NCBI GenBank assembly: GCA_018003315.1
Contig: JAGNEJ010000006.1
Location: 49,979-113,978, forward strand
Source of the DNA: Verrucomicrobiales bacterium
GTDB lineage: Bacteria > Verrucomicrobiota > Verrucomicrobiia > Verrucomicrobiales > V1-33
DNA length: 64,000 bases
Direction of reading: 5' to 3'
Position 1 is the stretch's first letter; each line of letters starts with the position of its first letter. Position numbers and translations under genes: made by a program. The notes beneath the pieces are model-generated. The model had not been told where the DNA came from, ran no database searches, and saw only the letters and a list, made by a program, of their open reading frames with translations. Shown here piece after piece: positions 26,120 through 35,247 of the stretch.

Positions 26120-26813
26120 GCAGATCCTGGGCAAAGCGCTTCATTTCCGCCGCCACTTCATCGGAGGCTTCCAGATGCAGCCGGTGCCCGGCGTTAGGAA
26201 TCACCCGATGGCGGCATTGGGCCAGCCATTCACAGCAGCCAGCGGCGAGGCGGGTGAATTTTTCATCGCGCGACCCGGTAAGCCACAGGACGGGAACCTG
26301 AATTTTGCTCAATTCCGCACGCAGATCCCGCTGTCTTCCCAGCGACCACCGGTCAAAGGAAGCGGCGATTTCACTGCGGTGGCTTTCAAGGCCCCGCTGG
26401 GTCTGCGCAACCGGCATTGCCCCCAGCACCGGCTGGGCATTCCACGTTTGCAGAAATTCCTCCCACGGAAGGGACCGGGCCAGGTGCGCCCAGTGCCCGT
26501 CCGCGGCAGTTCGTTCGCGGCGTTCCGCTTCACTGGTCAGTCCCGGATGCGGGCAAAGCAGCACCGCCGCCCGCCATCTGTCGGGAGCCTGCAACAGGGC
26601 ATGGAGCGCCAACCGGGCCCCAAGTGAATACCCCAGCAGCAAGCCGCCGGGTTTTTCTGTCCGGCAAAAGTGCGCTCCCCAAGCGCCGAGATCCAGGCCC
26701 TGCGGGCTGTCCCAGAGGTTTACCTTTCGCATCGGCCAACCAAGGGAAGATTCCAGCGCCGTCCAGTCATCCGGACTTCCCACGGCGCCATGCAGCGCGG
26801 AAATCGCAATCAT
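26109..26813 (-). CDS. menH: Alpha/beta hydrolase, probable MenH (SHCHC synthase)
   Basis: The 234-residue alpha/beta hydrolase has the nucleophile elbow GYSLGAR, an acid in TGSRDEKF and the histidine in NAGHRLHLE, the triad order of MenH. MenH eliminates pyruvate from SEPHCHC to give SHCHC in menaquinone synthesis. Its ATG (26813) overlaps the menD stop in an ATGA arrangement, so the two are translationally coupled, which strongly supports this role over a generic esterase. Confidence 0.85.
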   Translation of the reverse strand: MIAISALHGAVGSPDDWTALESSLGWPMRKVNLWDSPQGLDLGAWGAHFCRTEKPGGLLLGYSLGARLALHALLQAPDRWRAAVLLCPHPGLTSEAERRERTAADGHWAHLARSLPWEEFLQTWNAQPVLGAMPVAQTQRGLESHRSEIAASFDRWSLGRQRDLRAELSKIQVPVLWLTGSRDEKFTRLAAGCCEWLAQCRHRVIPNAGHRLHLEASDEVAAEMKRFAQDLLRH

Positions 26814-28408
26814 CCCCACACCTCCTTTTCCCTAACGGCAAGCTGCCGCCAGAAGGCATCCGACTGCGCAGCATCCGGCAGCAGTTCGATGACCACCGGA
26901 CACTCTGGCAAGGCCGCGGCCCACTGGGAACCGGCCTCGATCCTGACATAGGACAAGTTCCACATCTCAGCCCATGCAGCGAAACGCAGGGCATGGGGGT
27001 TTTCAATCAGAGTCCGTTCCCCTGCCCCAATCCCCTGAAGCGAAGGCAGCCTGCTGAAAATTCTTCCCCCTCCATTGTTCAGGACGACAATCCGCCTGCG
27101 TCCCGCAGCCAGTTGCGGCAACACCCAGGGTGCTGACAAATCGTAAAGCGCCGTGAGGTCTCCCACGATGGCCCAGCTTTCCGGCGCATCGGCATGGCAT
27201 CCAAAAAAACAGGACAGGTTTCCGTCAATGCCGTTGGCCCCGCGGAGCACCTGGCATCGCTGCTCTGCGTGCGGCAGGGCCGCCAGATTCCACTGCCGGA
27301 TGGTCAAGCTGTTGCCGAGAAAAAGGCCGCTCTCAGCCGGCATCAGCCTGCTGATCTGACGAAGTTGGGCGCACTCGCTGCCGGGGAAGGCCTCCACCAA
27401 AGCGGCAAGCTCCATCTCCCGGTCTTGGCGGCGAAATGGATCCCGCAAATCACCGCACGGAATGCTCCCGATGCCGACGGAAGTCAGCGGATGCACATCG
27501 CAGGACCTGGCAAGACCGCGATGACCAGATCGTGTCAGGGAAAGCACCGGGATTTCCGGCTGTGATTCCAGATCGCGCCAGAACCGGCAGCTTGGAACGC
27601 CGCCCAGGCGCAGGACTTTGCGCACGGGCAGATGACGCAGCGTTGCGTCTCCCCCGAGAATCAGAAACACCCCGCCCTCCCCGTCTCGATCCGCCAGCCA
27701 CTGCCGCAAGCCGGATGCCGCTTCCGCCCACACTGCCACTCCTGGCAGTTGTTCCAGCAGACAGCGCACCCAGTCCCGCTCGTGCGGCAACAATTCCCCC
27801 AGCAACACCAGCAGTCCGGATGGTTCGCGCAGAAAGCGCCCAACCGCTTCACTGGAATCAACCGCGGTCGGAGGGGCTTCCAATCCGGGCGGCGGAGCGG
27901 TCATTTTTCGCGGTGTCTCAGAGTCTGGCTCCTCCAAACAAACATTGAGATGCAGCGACCGCTGCGGCCTCGGCATGGCTTTGAGATCGTCCGTCACCGC
28001 CGCATCCACAAATTCCGCATAGACGCCAAAGAGCCGTTCCTGTTCGATGGCCTGGGGAGCACCGCTCCCCCGGTAACGCCGCGGGCGGTCCGCCGTCACC
28101 ACCATCAGCGGCAGACCTTGATAGTGAGCTTCGATCACCGAGGGCAGCAGTTCTGCAGCCGCCGTTCCGGATGTCGTCAGCACCGCCACCGGACGGGAGG
28201 TGTCCCTGGTCCTTCCCAGCGCGAAGAACCCCGCGCTGCGTTCCTCGAAAAAATGCCACAGGCGCAGGCCGGGCACGTCCGCGGCGGACGCCGCCTGCAG
28301 AATGAGGGGACTGTTGCGGGAACCGGCACAGATGACAAACTCCCGCACTCCCAGCGCGAGACAATGTTCAATGGCGGCGGCGGCAAGCATCATGGGGGGC
28401 GGCGGCAC
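26810..28408 (-). CDS. menD: MenD, SEPHCHC synthase (menaquinone biosynthesis)
   Basis: Thiamine-diphosphate enzyme that adds 2-oxoglutarate-derived succinic semialdehyde to isochorismate. The 532-residue product has the MenD opening FVICAGSRNSPLILQAA, the cofactor-activating glutamate in FFEERSAGFFALG, TSGTAAAELLPSVIEAHY and ADRPRRYRGSGAPQAIEQ, and a C-terminal cofactor-binding domain with GDLTALYDLSA. It begins at GTG 28408; ATG 28393 is the alternative. menF, menE, menB and menC are not in the window. The lineage is therefore expected to use menaquinone. Confidence 0.94.
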   Translation of the reverse strand: MPPPPMMLAAAAIEHCLALGVREFVICAGSRNSPLILQAASAADVPGLRLWHFFEERSAGFFALGRTRDTSRPVAVLTTSGTAAAELLPSVIEAHYQGLPLMVVTADRPRRYRGSGAPQAIEQERLFGVYAEFVDAAVTDDLKAMPRPQRSLHLNVCLEEPDSETPRKMTAPPPGLEAPPTAVDSSEAVGRFLREPSGLLVLLGELLPHERDWVRCLLEQLPGVAVWAEAASGLRQWLADRDGEGGVFLILGGDATLRHLPVRKVLRLGGVPSCRFWRDLESQPEIPVLSLTRSGHRGLARSCDVHPLTSVGIGSIPCGDLRDPFRRQDREMELAALVEAFPGSECAQLRQISRLMPAESGLFLGNSLTIRQWNLAALPHAEQRCQVLRGANGIDGNLSCFFGCHADAPESWAIVGDLTALYDLSAPWVLPQLAAGRRRIVVLNNGGGRIFSRLPSLQGIGAGERTLIENPHALRFAAWAEMWNLSYVRIEAGSQWAAALPECPVVIELLPDAAQSDAFWRQLAVREKEVWG

Positions 28409-28518
28409 ATTAGGTCCGCAACCGGCCAGCGGTGCAATCAGAAAGTCGCCATGAAGCCATTCCGCATCGCCATTGCAACACTCTGGGCTCCCAGAAAGGA
28501 AATGCGCACGACGCGGTA

Positions 28519-28812
28519 TCAGGCAGAGCGACGCCGCAGCATGAACAGAACTCCCAGAAAGGCAAAAACGGCAACGCCAGTCGTTTCCGGAACCGCAATC
28601 ACTGACTGGGCCTGCACAGGCGCGGCGGCCGGCTCCTCAACGCGCCCCAGTGGCGAAGGCATCAGTTCCTCACTGTTCCCGGCAGGCACTGCGTTTCCAG
28701 GGAGCAACCGTACCGAAGCATGCAGGTCGGAACTGTCCGTGGGTACATGCACCGTCGTGGCGAAGAGCCAAGATCCGGTGATGCTCAGAAATATGGTGAC
28801 CAAGAACCTCAT
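28519..28812 (-). CDS. Short exported protein with PEP-CTERM-like sorting tail
   Basis: The 97-residue protein has an N-terminal signal peptide (MRFLVTIFLSITGSWLFA), a Pro/Ala/Val-rich middle and a C-terminus of VPETTGVAVFAFLGVLFMLRRRSA type. That is a PEP-like motif, a membrane helix and an Arg cluster, the tripartite layout of PEP-CTERM proteins processed by exosortase. The motif is PET rather than PEP, so it is a variant. Substrate or function of the short mature part is unknown. A promoter-like pair (28851-28881) and a hairpin (28820-28835) lie directly upstream. Confidence 0.75.
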   Translation of the reverse strand: MRFLVTIFLSITGSWLFATTVHVPTDSSDLHASVRLLPGNAVPAGNSEELMPSPLGRVEEPAAAPVQAQSVIAVPETTGVAVFAFLGVLFMLRRRSA

Positions 28813-28819
28813 TGGACAG

Positions 28820-28835
28820 GCATTCTTTGGAATGC
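28820..28835 (-). promoter_or_regulatory. Perfect hairpin in the leader of the PEP-CTERM gene
   Basis: GCATTC and GAATGC form a 6-bp perfect stem with a 4-base loop. It ends seven bases before the ATG at 28812, where a ribosome would bind. Confidence 0.4.
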
Positions 28836-28850
28836 TGATGGATTATGGAG

Positions 28851-28881
28851 AATATAACCAGCTTCCCTGCCGATCCGTCAA
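28851..28881 (-). promoter_or_regulatory. Putative sigma70-like promoter of the PEP-CTERM gene
   Basis: On the minus strand TTGACG (28881-28876), a 19-base spacer and TATATT (28856-28851) match -35/-10 elements. Shifting the -10 by one base gives TTATAT with an 18-base spacer. The start codon is about 40 bases downstream. Confidence 0.45.
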
Positions 28882-28917
28882 GATGATTTCGAGGGGTTTT
28901 TCGCCCGCCGAGTTGCC

Positions 28918-31560
28918 TCATCGCCTGACTTCATAATAGTAGGCCTGAGAAGTGCCATCGATGGCAAAGGTGCCGTCGGCGAGGAGTTTCAGGGGTGATT
29001 TTTTCGCTACGCCGCAAGGATCGAGAGGACGGGCCAGCGAAGGAGGTTTGCCGGAAAATTTGATGGTCGCCTGCACCGGTTCCAGCAGCAGCGGGGGAGT
29101 TCCCACGCTCAAGAGCCGAGTGCCGTCCTCGCTGTATTGTGCGCCGGTCTGTTTGTCTCTCGCCAGGGCGGTGATGAGAATGTGGCTGCTTTGGATCAGC
29201 GGCTGGTCGTCCAAGGGGGTGAAGATCAGACTGACAAATGGGGTTTGAATGTTTGCGGTCACCGCAGGAAGCTGGATCGCCCGCCCTGAGGCTCTGCCGA
29301 TGATGGCCTGGGTTTTTGGCGTGGTGACGAGAATGACCTCGCGCCCATAATCCCACCGGAGTTCACCGGTCGCCGAGGTGATGATCTTGGACTTCCGATC
29401 CCAAAAGGACTCCAGTGTTTTGATGTCAGACGCGCCGCCCTGGAATCCCACGGTTGCCCTGCCAATGGCAAACACTTCCAGCGGAGTGCCTCCGGGAACG
29501 GGAATGAGATCGTTCCCATTGTAATAGTCCTGGAGCCAGGCCGGCTTCCCGCTGAAAAGCTGTGCGGGAACGGTGCGCCGCGCCGCCACGACCGGAGCCT
29601 CCGTGACGTGCGACTTGTGGAGAGCAAAGGCCAACGCGGGAAACTGTCCGATGTAATGCGGCGTGTCCGTGACGTAGCTGCTCATGCGCGGCCATCCTTC
29701 GCCGAGGCGGGTTCCGCTCTGTGCAAAATGATAGGAACTGTCCCACCCCTGCAGACCCATGCCGTAAAAAGCAAAAATGGGGGCGGCTTCCACCTTCCAC
29801 TGGGTGGGCGGGCACATGGTCCACTCCGTCATGCTGAATGGGCGGTCTTCCACCTGTTTCAATGCGATGCTGAACAGATGTGAGCCCGGCCGCGACAGGT
29901 GCGACCCGGCATAGACTTGACCTTCGGCTATTCCGTGGCCGCCGGCGCCGCCCCCGGCGTAATTATGGCGGTCAATGAGCGATGCCGCGGTGTCGGTGAA
30001 AATGTTAGCCTGATCCAGAAGTCCGGAACCACCCAGCCAGTTTGTCGTGATGGTCAAACCTTTGTATCCCGTGGCCCGGTGGGCTGCTTCCGCCTTCCGG
30101 TAAAAATCCATCTGCATCCCGGTCAGAAATTGGATCTGGTCACCCGCCCGCTGGGTTTGGCCCGCGTAGCGTCCACGGATGCCGCCGGAGTCGATTTCCC
30201 ATGGCCCCATCAGCCCCAGTTCACCGGCGGAAAGGCTCTCGCCGTCCAGTTTCCCCCAGGCCTTGCGCAACGCATCGTCGCTCCGGTATTTCGCCTTCAC
30301 CCACGCCGCAAACTGACGGCGCAGCATCTGGGCATGCCGTTTCCATTTCTTGGGCGTCGGGTTCGCCAATTCCCCCAGCGGATTCCAAAAAAAGACACTG
30401 TCTTCATTTTGAAACTCCACCGCAATGAGCGCCGGATCATCCGCATAGCGCAAACCGGTGTAGGGATTTTTATGGTTGAGCAGGGCGCTCACGACCTTGG
30501 TGCGAATTTCCCAGAGTTGGGGAGATATCGTGATCAGACCGTAGGTGTCCCGCAGGTTTCCGGATCCCATGGGTTCCAGTTCGGCAAACAGGTCCGCCTC
30601 GTAGCCATCGGCAGGAGAGATGGGAAAATGGTAGAAGACACTCCAGTTGGTGTAGATCCCCGCTTTTTTCAGCTCGGCGAACCACCAGTCATAGGAATCG
30701 AGTTTTTTCGCATCGACACGGCCCGCGGTGCTGATTTCATCGAACAGCGGATGCTGCCGCACCGCGTTGATGCCGAATTTTTTCAAATACCGGATGCGCC
30801 GCAGGGATTCCTCCCGCGAGTGGCTGCCCTGCTCTAGGTTGGCGCCACACCCCCAGATTTTCACCGGTTTCCGCTGTTTTTCGAACACCAGCTTGTCGCC
30901 GGCGGCCACCAGCCGTCCGTGCTTTCCGGCAGGCGACTCGATGAGCGCGGACATGTCGATGACTGATTCCGGTGAGAACGTGTCCTCAGCCGCCAGCAGG
31001 GGAAACCAGTCGGATGGTCCCCCGGGAAGCGCTGCGCCGGGTTTCATCATTCCCTGCGGAATGAATCCATCATTGGTTAGGCAGAAGCAGTCGATCCCTC
31101 CGTGGTTGTCCTTCGTGCCATGCATGCGGAAGGAAAGGACGGCGGAACCTTTTGTCAGGGAAATGCTGTCCGCCTTCACCCAGGCGATGAACCGCAGGTC
31201 GGGCTTGCCATCCGCGGCGATGTTTTGCGTGCCTCTGGGCTCCTTCTGCAGGTCGATTTCGGTCCAGTCGCCGCCAGCCAGGGCGTAGGCAAGTCGGGCA
31301 TTGGTCGGGCAGGCCCGGACCCACAGGGTGTATTCGCCGGTCTGGGGAACGTCGATGGCATACTCGGCCGTGCCCGGTTCTTTGGCGAAATTACTGATCC
31401 AGTCGCCCTCCGAGAGCAGGTCTTTTTTTACCTGATCGAACCACCACGGATGCCGGTGCATGGTGGACTTGGCGGGTTTTTCCCCTTCCTGCCAGATGCT
31501 GGCGGCATGAACCTGCAAGGCACAAAGGAGGGGAAGGCGCAAAAGCACGGCGAGATGCAT
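28918..31560 (-). CDS. Secreted glycoside hydrolase, clan GH-A-like
   Basis: The 880-residue protein has a short signal peptide (about 1-19), an N-terminal beta-rich carbohydrate-binding-like region (about 60-180) and a TIM-barrel domain (about 230-700). The barrel contains GCGANLEQGSHSREESLRRIRYLKKFGINAVR in separate conserved pieces, a putative acid/base glutamate in VEFQNEDSVFFW and a putative nucleophile glutamate in FSMTEWTM. This arrangement fits GH5/GH42-type enzymes. A C-terminal beta domain follows. The substrate cannot be read from sequence. It lies downstream of the DUF1501 gene on the same strand. Confidence 0.78.
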   Translation of the reverse strand: MHLAVLLRLPLLCALQVHAASIWQEGEKPAKSTMHRHPWWFDQVKKDLLSEGDWISNFAKEPGTAEYAIDVPQTGEYTLWVRACPTNARLAYALAGGDWTEIDLQKEPRGTQNIAADGKPDLRFIAWVKADSISLTKGSAVLSFRMHGTKDNHGGIDCFCLTNDGFIPQGMMKPGAALPGGPSDWFPLLAAEDTFSPESVIDMSALIESPAGKHGRLVAAGDKLVFEKQRKPVKIWGCGANLEQGSHSREESLRRIRYLKKFGINAVRQHPLFDEISTAGRVDAKKLDSYDWWFAELKKAGIYTNWSVFYHFPISPADGYEADLFAELEPMGSGNLRDTYGLITISPQLWEIRTKVVSALLNHKNPYTGLRYADDPALIAVEFQNEDSVFFWNPLGELANPTPKKWKRHAQMLRRQFAAWVKAKYRSDDALRKAWGKLDGESLSAGELGLMGPWEIDSGGIRGRYAGQTQRAGDQIQFLTGMQMDFYRKAEAAHRATGYKGLTITTNWLGGSGLLDQANIFTDTAASLIDRHNYAGGGAGGHGIAEGQVYAGSHLSRPGSHLFSIALKQVEDRPFSMTEWTMCPPTQWKVEAAPIFAFYGMGLQGWDSSYHFAQSGTRLGEGWPRMSSYVTDTPHYIGQFPALAFALHKSHVTEAPVVAARRTVPAQLFSGKPAWLQDYYNGNDLIPVPGGTPLEVFAIGRATVGFQGGASDIKTLESFWDRKSKIITSATGELRWDYGREVILVTTPKTQAIIGRASGRAIQLPAVTANIQTPFVSLIFTPLDDQPLIQSSHILITALARDKQTGAQYSEDGTRLLSVGTPPLLLEPVQATIKFSGKPPSLARPLDPCGVAKKSPLKLLADGTFAIDGTSQAYYYEVRR

Positions 31561-31631
31561 GCCGACGATCCTAGCCCGGCGCTGCCGGTCTCTGCAACAA
31601 CGGGTCCGCGGTGAGCGGAATTCCCGGGCTG

Positions 31632-33083
31632 TCAGGCGATCAACTCCCGAATGACCCGGCAGGGTTCGACGCCGGTAAGCCGCGAATCCAGCCCCTGCAC
31701 CCTGACGGAAAACCGCTCGTGATGGATGCCCAGCAGGTGCAGGACCGTGGCGTGGAAGTCCCGGACATGCACGGGGTCACGCACGATGTTGTAGGAGAAA
31801 TCGTCTGTTTCACCGTAAATGGCCCCGCCCCGGCTGCCGCCGCCGGCCATCCACATCGTGAAGCAGCGCGGGTGGTGGTCGCGTCCGTAGTTGTCTTTTG
31901 TCAGGCCGCCTTGGCTGTAGATGGTGCGCCCAAATTCGCCGCCCCAGATGATGAGGGTCTCGTCAAACAGGCCGCGCTGTTTGAGATCCTGAATGAGCCC
32001 ATAAACGGGCTGGTCCACATCCCGGCACTGGCTGGGCAGGCGGCCCTTCACGTTTCCGTGGTGATCCCAGTTGTTGTGATAGACCTGGACGAACCGCGTG
32101 CCGCGCTCCACCAGCCGGCGGGCAAGCAGTGCGGTGTAGGCGAAGGTGCCCGGTTTTTTTGCCTCGTCGCCGTAGAGTTTGTAGGTGCTTTCCGGCTCGT
32201 TCTGCACCGCTGTGAGTTCCGGCACGCTGGCCTGCATCCGGAAGGCCATTTCGAATTGCTGGATGCGGGTGTGGGTTTCGGGGTCGCCCACCATCCGATA
32301 GTTCATTTCATTGAGCCGCCTCATCCCATCGAGCTGGCTGCGCCGTCCCGCCGGCGAAACGCCGGGGGGGTTGTTGATGTAAAGGATGGGATCGCCTGCG
32401 GCACGGAAGGAGACGCCGGCGTGTTCCCCCGAAATAAAACCGCTGGACCAGAGCCGCGCGGAAATGGCCTGGATCTGCTCCTTGTTGCTGGGTTCCGCCA
32501 CCAGCACCACAAAGGTGGGCAGGTTGGCATTGAGCGAGCCCAGCCCGTAGCTGACCCAGGAACCCAGACAGGGACGACCCGTGACCATGTTGCCCGTCTG
32601 CATGGCTGTGATCGCCGGTTCGTGGTTGATGGCCTCGGTATGCATCGACCGGATGAAGGTCATGTCATCCGCGCACTTTGCCGTCCACGGCAGCAGTTCC
32701 GTGTTCATCCACATGCCGCACTGTCCCGTCTGACTGAACTTGAATTTGGATGGTGCAATGGGAAAGCGCGACTGCCCGCTGGTCATGGTCGTCAGGCGCT
32801 GGCCCTGGCGGATGCTTTCCGGAAGGTCCTTGTCGAACCACTTTTCCATTCCCGGTTTGTAGTCGAAAAGGTCCATCTGGGATGGTCCGCCGACCATGTG
32901 CAGATAAATGATGTGCCGGGCCTTGGCGGCAAAATGGGGCAGGATCTTGCTGGGGCCTTCCGCCGTCCGGCCGAAACTTTCCCCGAGCAGCGACGCCAGG
33001 GCGGCCCCGCCCAGCACATTTTTACCCCGGGAGAAAAACTGGCGGCGGGTTTCGTAGCGGACGTAGTCTTCGAGCAGGCTCAT
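31632..33083 (-). CDS. DUF1501 (sulfatase-fold) exported protein
   Basis: The 483-residue protein starts with a twin-arginine-type signal (ETRRQFFSRGKNVLGGAALASLLG split over residues 10-33). It contains the DUF1501 hallmarks ARHIIYLHMVGGPSQMDLFD, WGGEFGRT and DHHPRCFTMWMAGGG, and PVHVRDFHATVLHLLGIHH near the end. The family has an alkaline-phosphatase/sulfatase-like fold and in Planctomycetota and Verrucomicrobiota is normally paired with a DUF1549/DUF1553 (PSD1) cytochrome-type protein. No such partner is adjacent here; pyrH lies upstream. ATG 33083 is chosen because it begins the Tat signal. Confidence 0.92.
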   Translation of the reverse strand: MSLLEDYVRYETRRQFFSRGKNVLGGAALASLLGESFGRTAEGPSKILPHFAAKARHIIYLHMVGGPSQMDLFDYKPGMEKWFDKDLPESIRQGQRLTTMTSGQSRFPIAPSKFKFSQTGQCGMWMNTELLPWTAKCADDMTFIRSMHTEAINHEPAITAMQTGNMVTGRPCLGSWVSYGLGSLNANLPTFVVLVAEPSNKEQIQAISARLWSSGFISGEHAGVSFRAAGDPILYINNPPGVSPAGRRSQLDGMRRLNEMNYRMVGDPETHTRIQQFEMAFRMQASVPELTAVQNEPESTYKLYGDEAKKPGTFAYTALLARRLVERGTRFVQVYHNNWDHHGNVKGRLPSQCRDVDQPVYGLIQDLKQRGLFDETLIIWGGEFGRTIYSQGGLTKDNYGRDHHPRCFTMWMAGGGSRGGAIYGETDDFSYNIVRDPVHVRDFHATVLHLLGIHHERFSVRVQGLDSRLTGVEPCRVIRELIA

Positions 33084-33158
33084 GGGAAGCGGACGGGGCT
33101 GTGGCTGGTGTGGAGCGACGTTCGCCCTCCCGCGGCCAAATGGCAACGCGCCACTGTC

Positions 33159-33932
33159 CTACGAATCCACGGGACCCGAGCCGGCGGGAATAGTCGGTCC
33201 GGCGCAAACGACGGTCCCCCGGGCTCCTCCGGTGAGTGCCTTGAGGATGTTTCCTGGAGTGGTCATGTCGAAAACCACGATCCGTTTGTTGTTGTCCATG
33301 CACAGGCTGAACGCCGCCGCATCCATGATCTTCAACTGCCGGCCCAGTGCGTCCTGGAAACTAATCTGTTCAAAGCGCTGCGCATCTGCATGTTTTTTCG
33401 GATCCTTGTCGTAGATGCCGTCCACTTTCGTGGCCTTGAAAATCACATCCGCATTGATCTCGCTGGCCCGCAGTGCCGCGGCGGAATCCGTGGAGAAATA
33501 CGGATTGCCGGTGCCTGCGGCAAAAACCACCACCCGTCCCAGTTCCAAATGCCGCACCGCCATGCGTTTGATGAACGGTTCCGCTATGGCATTCATCTCG
33601 ATGGCGCTCTGCACGCGGGTGGGCACGCCCACCGCCTCCAGGGCGCTTTGAATGGCCAGGGCATTCATGATGGTGGCCAGCATGCCCATGTGATCGGCGG
33701 TGGCGCGGTCCATTCCCTTGTTCTGGGCGGTGAGGCCGCGCCAAAAGTTTCCGCCTCCCACCACAATGCCAATCTGCAGTCCGGTGTTGTGCGCGTCGCG
33801 CACCTGCTGCGCAATGTCCTCCAGAATCGGCGGGGAAATGTTATCCGGGCTCCCATTTTCACGCAGCGCTTCGCCGCTGATTTTCAAGAGCACCCGATTG
33901 AATTTCCGTCCGGTCCCGGTGGAGTCTGGCAT
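33159..33932 (-). CDS. pyrH: UMP kinase
   Basis: Phosphorylates UMP to UDP. The 257-residue product has the amino-acid-kinase-type motif [13 protein letters not shown], the [11 protein letters not shown] loop, [18 protein letters not shown] and the C-terminal nucleotide-binding region with [13 protein letters not shown] [13 protein letters not shown]. It carries a Ser/Gly/Pro-rich tail beyond the usual 240 residues. tsf and frr, frequent neighbours, are absent here. Confidence 0.95.
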   Translation of the reverse strand: MPDSTGTGRKFNRVLLKISGEALRENGSPDNISPPILEDIAQQVRDAHNTGLQIGIVVGGGNFWRGLTAQNKGMDRATADHMGMLATIMNALAIQSALEAVGVPTRVQSAIEMNAIAEPFIKRMAVRHLELGRVVVFAAGTGNPYFSTDSAAALRASEINADVIFKATKVDGIYDKDPKKHADAQRFEQISFQDALGRQLKIMDAAAFSLCMDNNKRIVVFDMTTPGNILKALTGGARGTVVCAGPTIPAGSGPVDS

Positions 33933-34080
33933 AGTGTATTTACCCCGCAGTCAATCAGCGACGCCGTGCCCGCGCAAGGCCGATTTTGCCGTTTGGAAAA
34001 TTTGTCAGCCGAAGATCGGGCGACCGGGCATGGTCAACCCGCCGGGGAAGCCCCCAATCCGGCTGCGGGTTCTGATCCCG

Positions 34081-34989
34081 TCAGGGAATGCGCTGGCCAC
34101 GCGCCGCTTCGGTGATGGCATACCAGTCCTCCCGCTCCAGGGAAAGCGTCAGGCTGCGGGTCGCGGAGGCGATGCGCTCCGTCCGGGTGGTTCCGAGCAC
34201 GACAGCCGGCTTTGTGGGGTGGGCCAGAATCCAGGCGTGGCAGAGCTGGTCCGGAGTGGCGCCATCGTATTTCGGAGCCAGTCCCTCCAGCGTGTGACGG
34301 AGCCGGCAGCCTGCTTCGTCCTCGCGGAAGAGCCGTCCGCCACCGGTGGGCGACCACGCCATGGGGTGGATGCCCCGGTCCTGACACTGGTCAAACGTGC
34401 CGTCGAAGATGGGTGCAAGTTGAAAGGGACTGAATTCCACCTGGTTGGTGACCAGTGGCTGGTCCATGAACCGCTGAAGCGTTTGAAACTGTGCAGGGGA
34501 ATAGTTCGAGACGCCCGCACTGCGGATTTTCCCGTCCCGCAGGAGTCGGTTCAACCCGGCGGCGGTTTCCTCCGCTGCCGTCAGCCAGTCCGGACGGTGC
34601 ACCAGAAACAAGTCCAGCACTTCCACGTCCAGAAAGCGCAGGGACTTTTCCGCGCTTTTCACCAGGCGCTCCGCGGAGGCGTTGTAGAAGGCAGTGCGGC
34701 GTTCCGGGTGAAAGGCATTGGGAACATAAATGCCTGCCTTGGTGATGATCTCCATGCGGCGCTTCACCCCGGCATCCAGGCGCAGGGCCGCACCGATGGC
34801 TTCTTCCATGCGGTAACTGCCATAAATCTCCGCGGTATCGATGGTGGTGATCCCCGCGTCCAGGCAGCACTTCAGGCGTTCCAGCAATCCTTGCGGAGTG
34901 CCGGCCTCGGGGTTTTTCAGCACCCGCCAGGTTCCGAAAATGAGGCGTGAAAATTCCGGTGAATGGGCGGCCAGACGCAATCGGTTCAT
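34081..34989 (-). CDS. Aldo/keto reductase (YdhF-like)
   Basis: The 302-residue NADPH-type oxidoreductase has the AKR tetrad: Asp and Tyr in DTAEIYGSYR, Lys in ITKAGIY and His in LVHRPDWL. GVSNYSPAQF and NQVEFSPFQL, and a C-terminal VLGTTRTERI cofactor segment, agree with the YdhF/AKR11-12-like group. Physiological substrate is unknown. It is separated from the downstream pyrH by 148 bases that hold nothing recognisable. Confidence 0.9.
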   Translation of the reverse strand: MNRLRLAAHSPEFSRLIFGTWRVLKNPEAGTPQGLLERLKCCLDAGITTIDTAEIYGSYRMEEAIGAALRLDAGVKRRMEIITKAGIYVPNAFHPERRTAFYNASAERLVKSAEKSLRFLDVEVLDLFLVHRPDWLTAAEETAAGLNRLLRDGKIRSAGVSNYSPAQFQTLQRFMDQPLVTNQVEFSPFQLAPIFDGTFDQCQDRGIHPMAWSPTGGGRLFREDEAGCRLRHTLEGLAPKYDGATPDQLCHAWILAHPTKPAVVLGTTRTERIASATRSLTLSLEREDWYAITEAARGQRIP

Positions 34990-35091
34990 CGCTCCCAGTG
35001 CGACGGAACCGATCCCGGTGCAAAGGAAATTCCGCTCCCGCGCATCACGCGAGCAAGCGAACGTCTCCCGAAACCACGCTGGGGCGGAAAC

Positions 35092-35247
35092 TCACTTTTC
35101 AGCGAGCGCAGTTTCCACCGAGTCCCAGTCCATGCGGATGCTGGTTGGGTAGCGGTACTCGCGCACCACTTTGCCATCCTTTTCGAGACGCATCAGCATG
35201 CCTTCCATCTGATCTTGCAGCGAACTCGCTGGCGGAGGGCTCTTCAC
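35092..35247 (-). other. In-frame continuation of the upstream gene after a TGA codon (readthrough, reinitiation or nonsense mutation)
   Basis: Immediately after the TGA at 35250-35248 the same reading frame stays open for 51 codons to a second TGA at 35094-35092. The encoded segment includes LQDQMEGMLMRLEKDGKVV and REYRYPTSIRMDWDSVETAL, a well-formed amphipathic/beta sequence. 36 of 51 codons end in G or C, as expected for a real gene here. The first codon after TGA is GTG, so reinitiation (TGA-GTG) is possible. The other readings are readthrough, or a recent nonsense change that truncated the protein. Confidence 0.6.
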
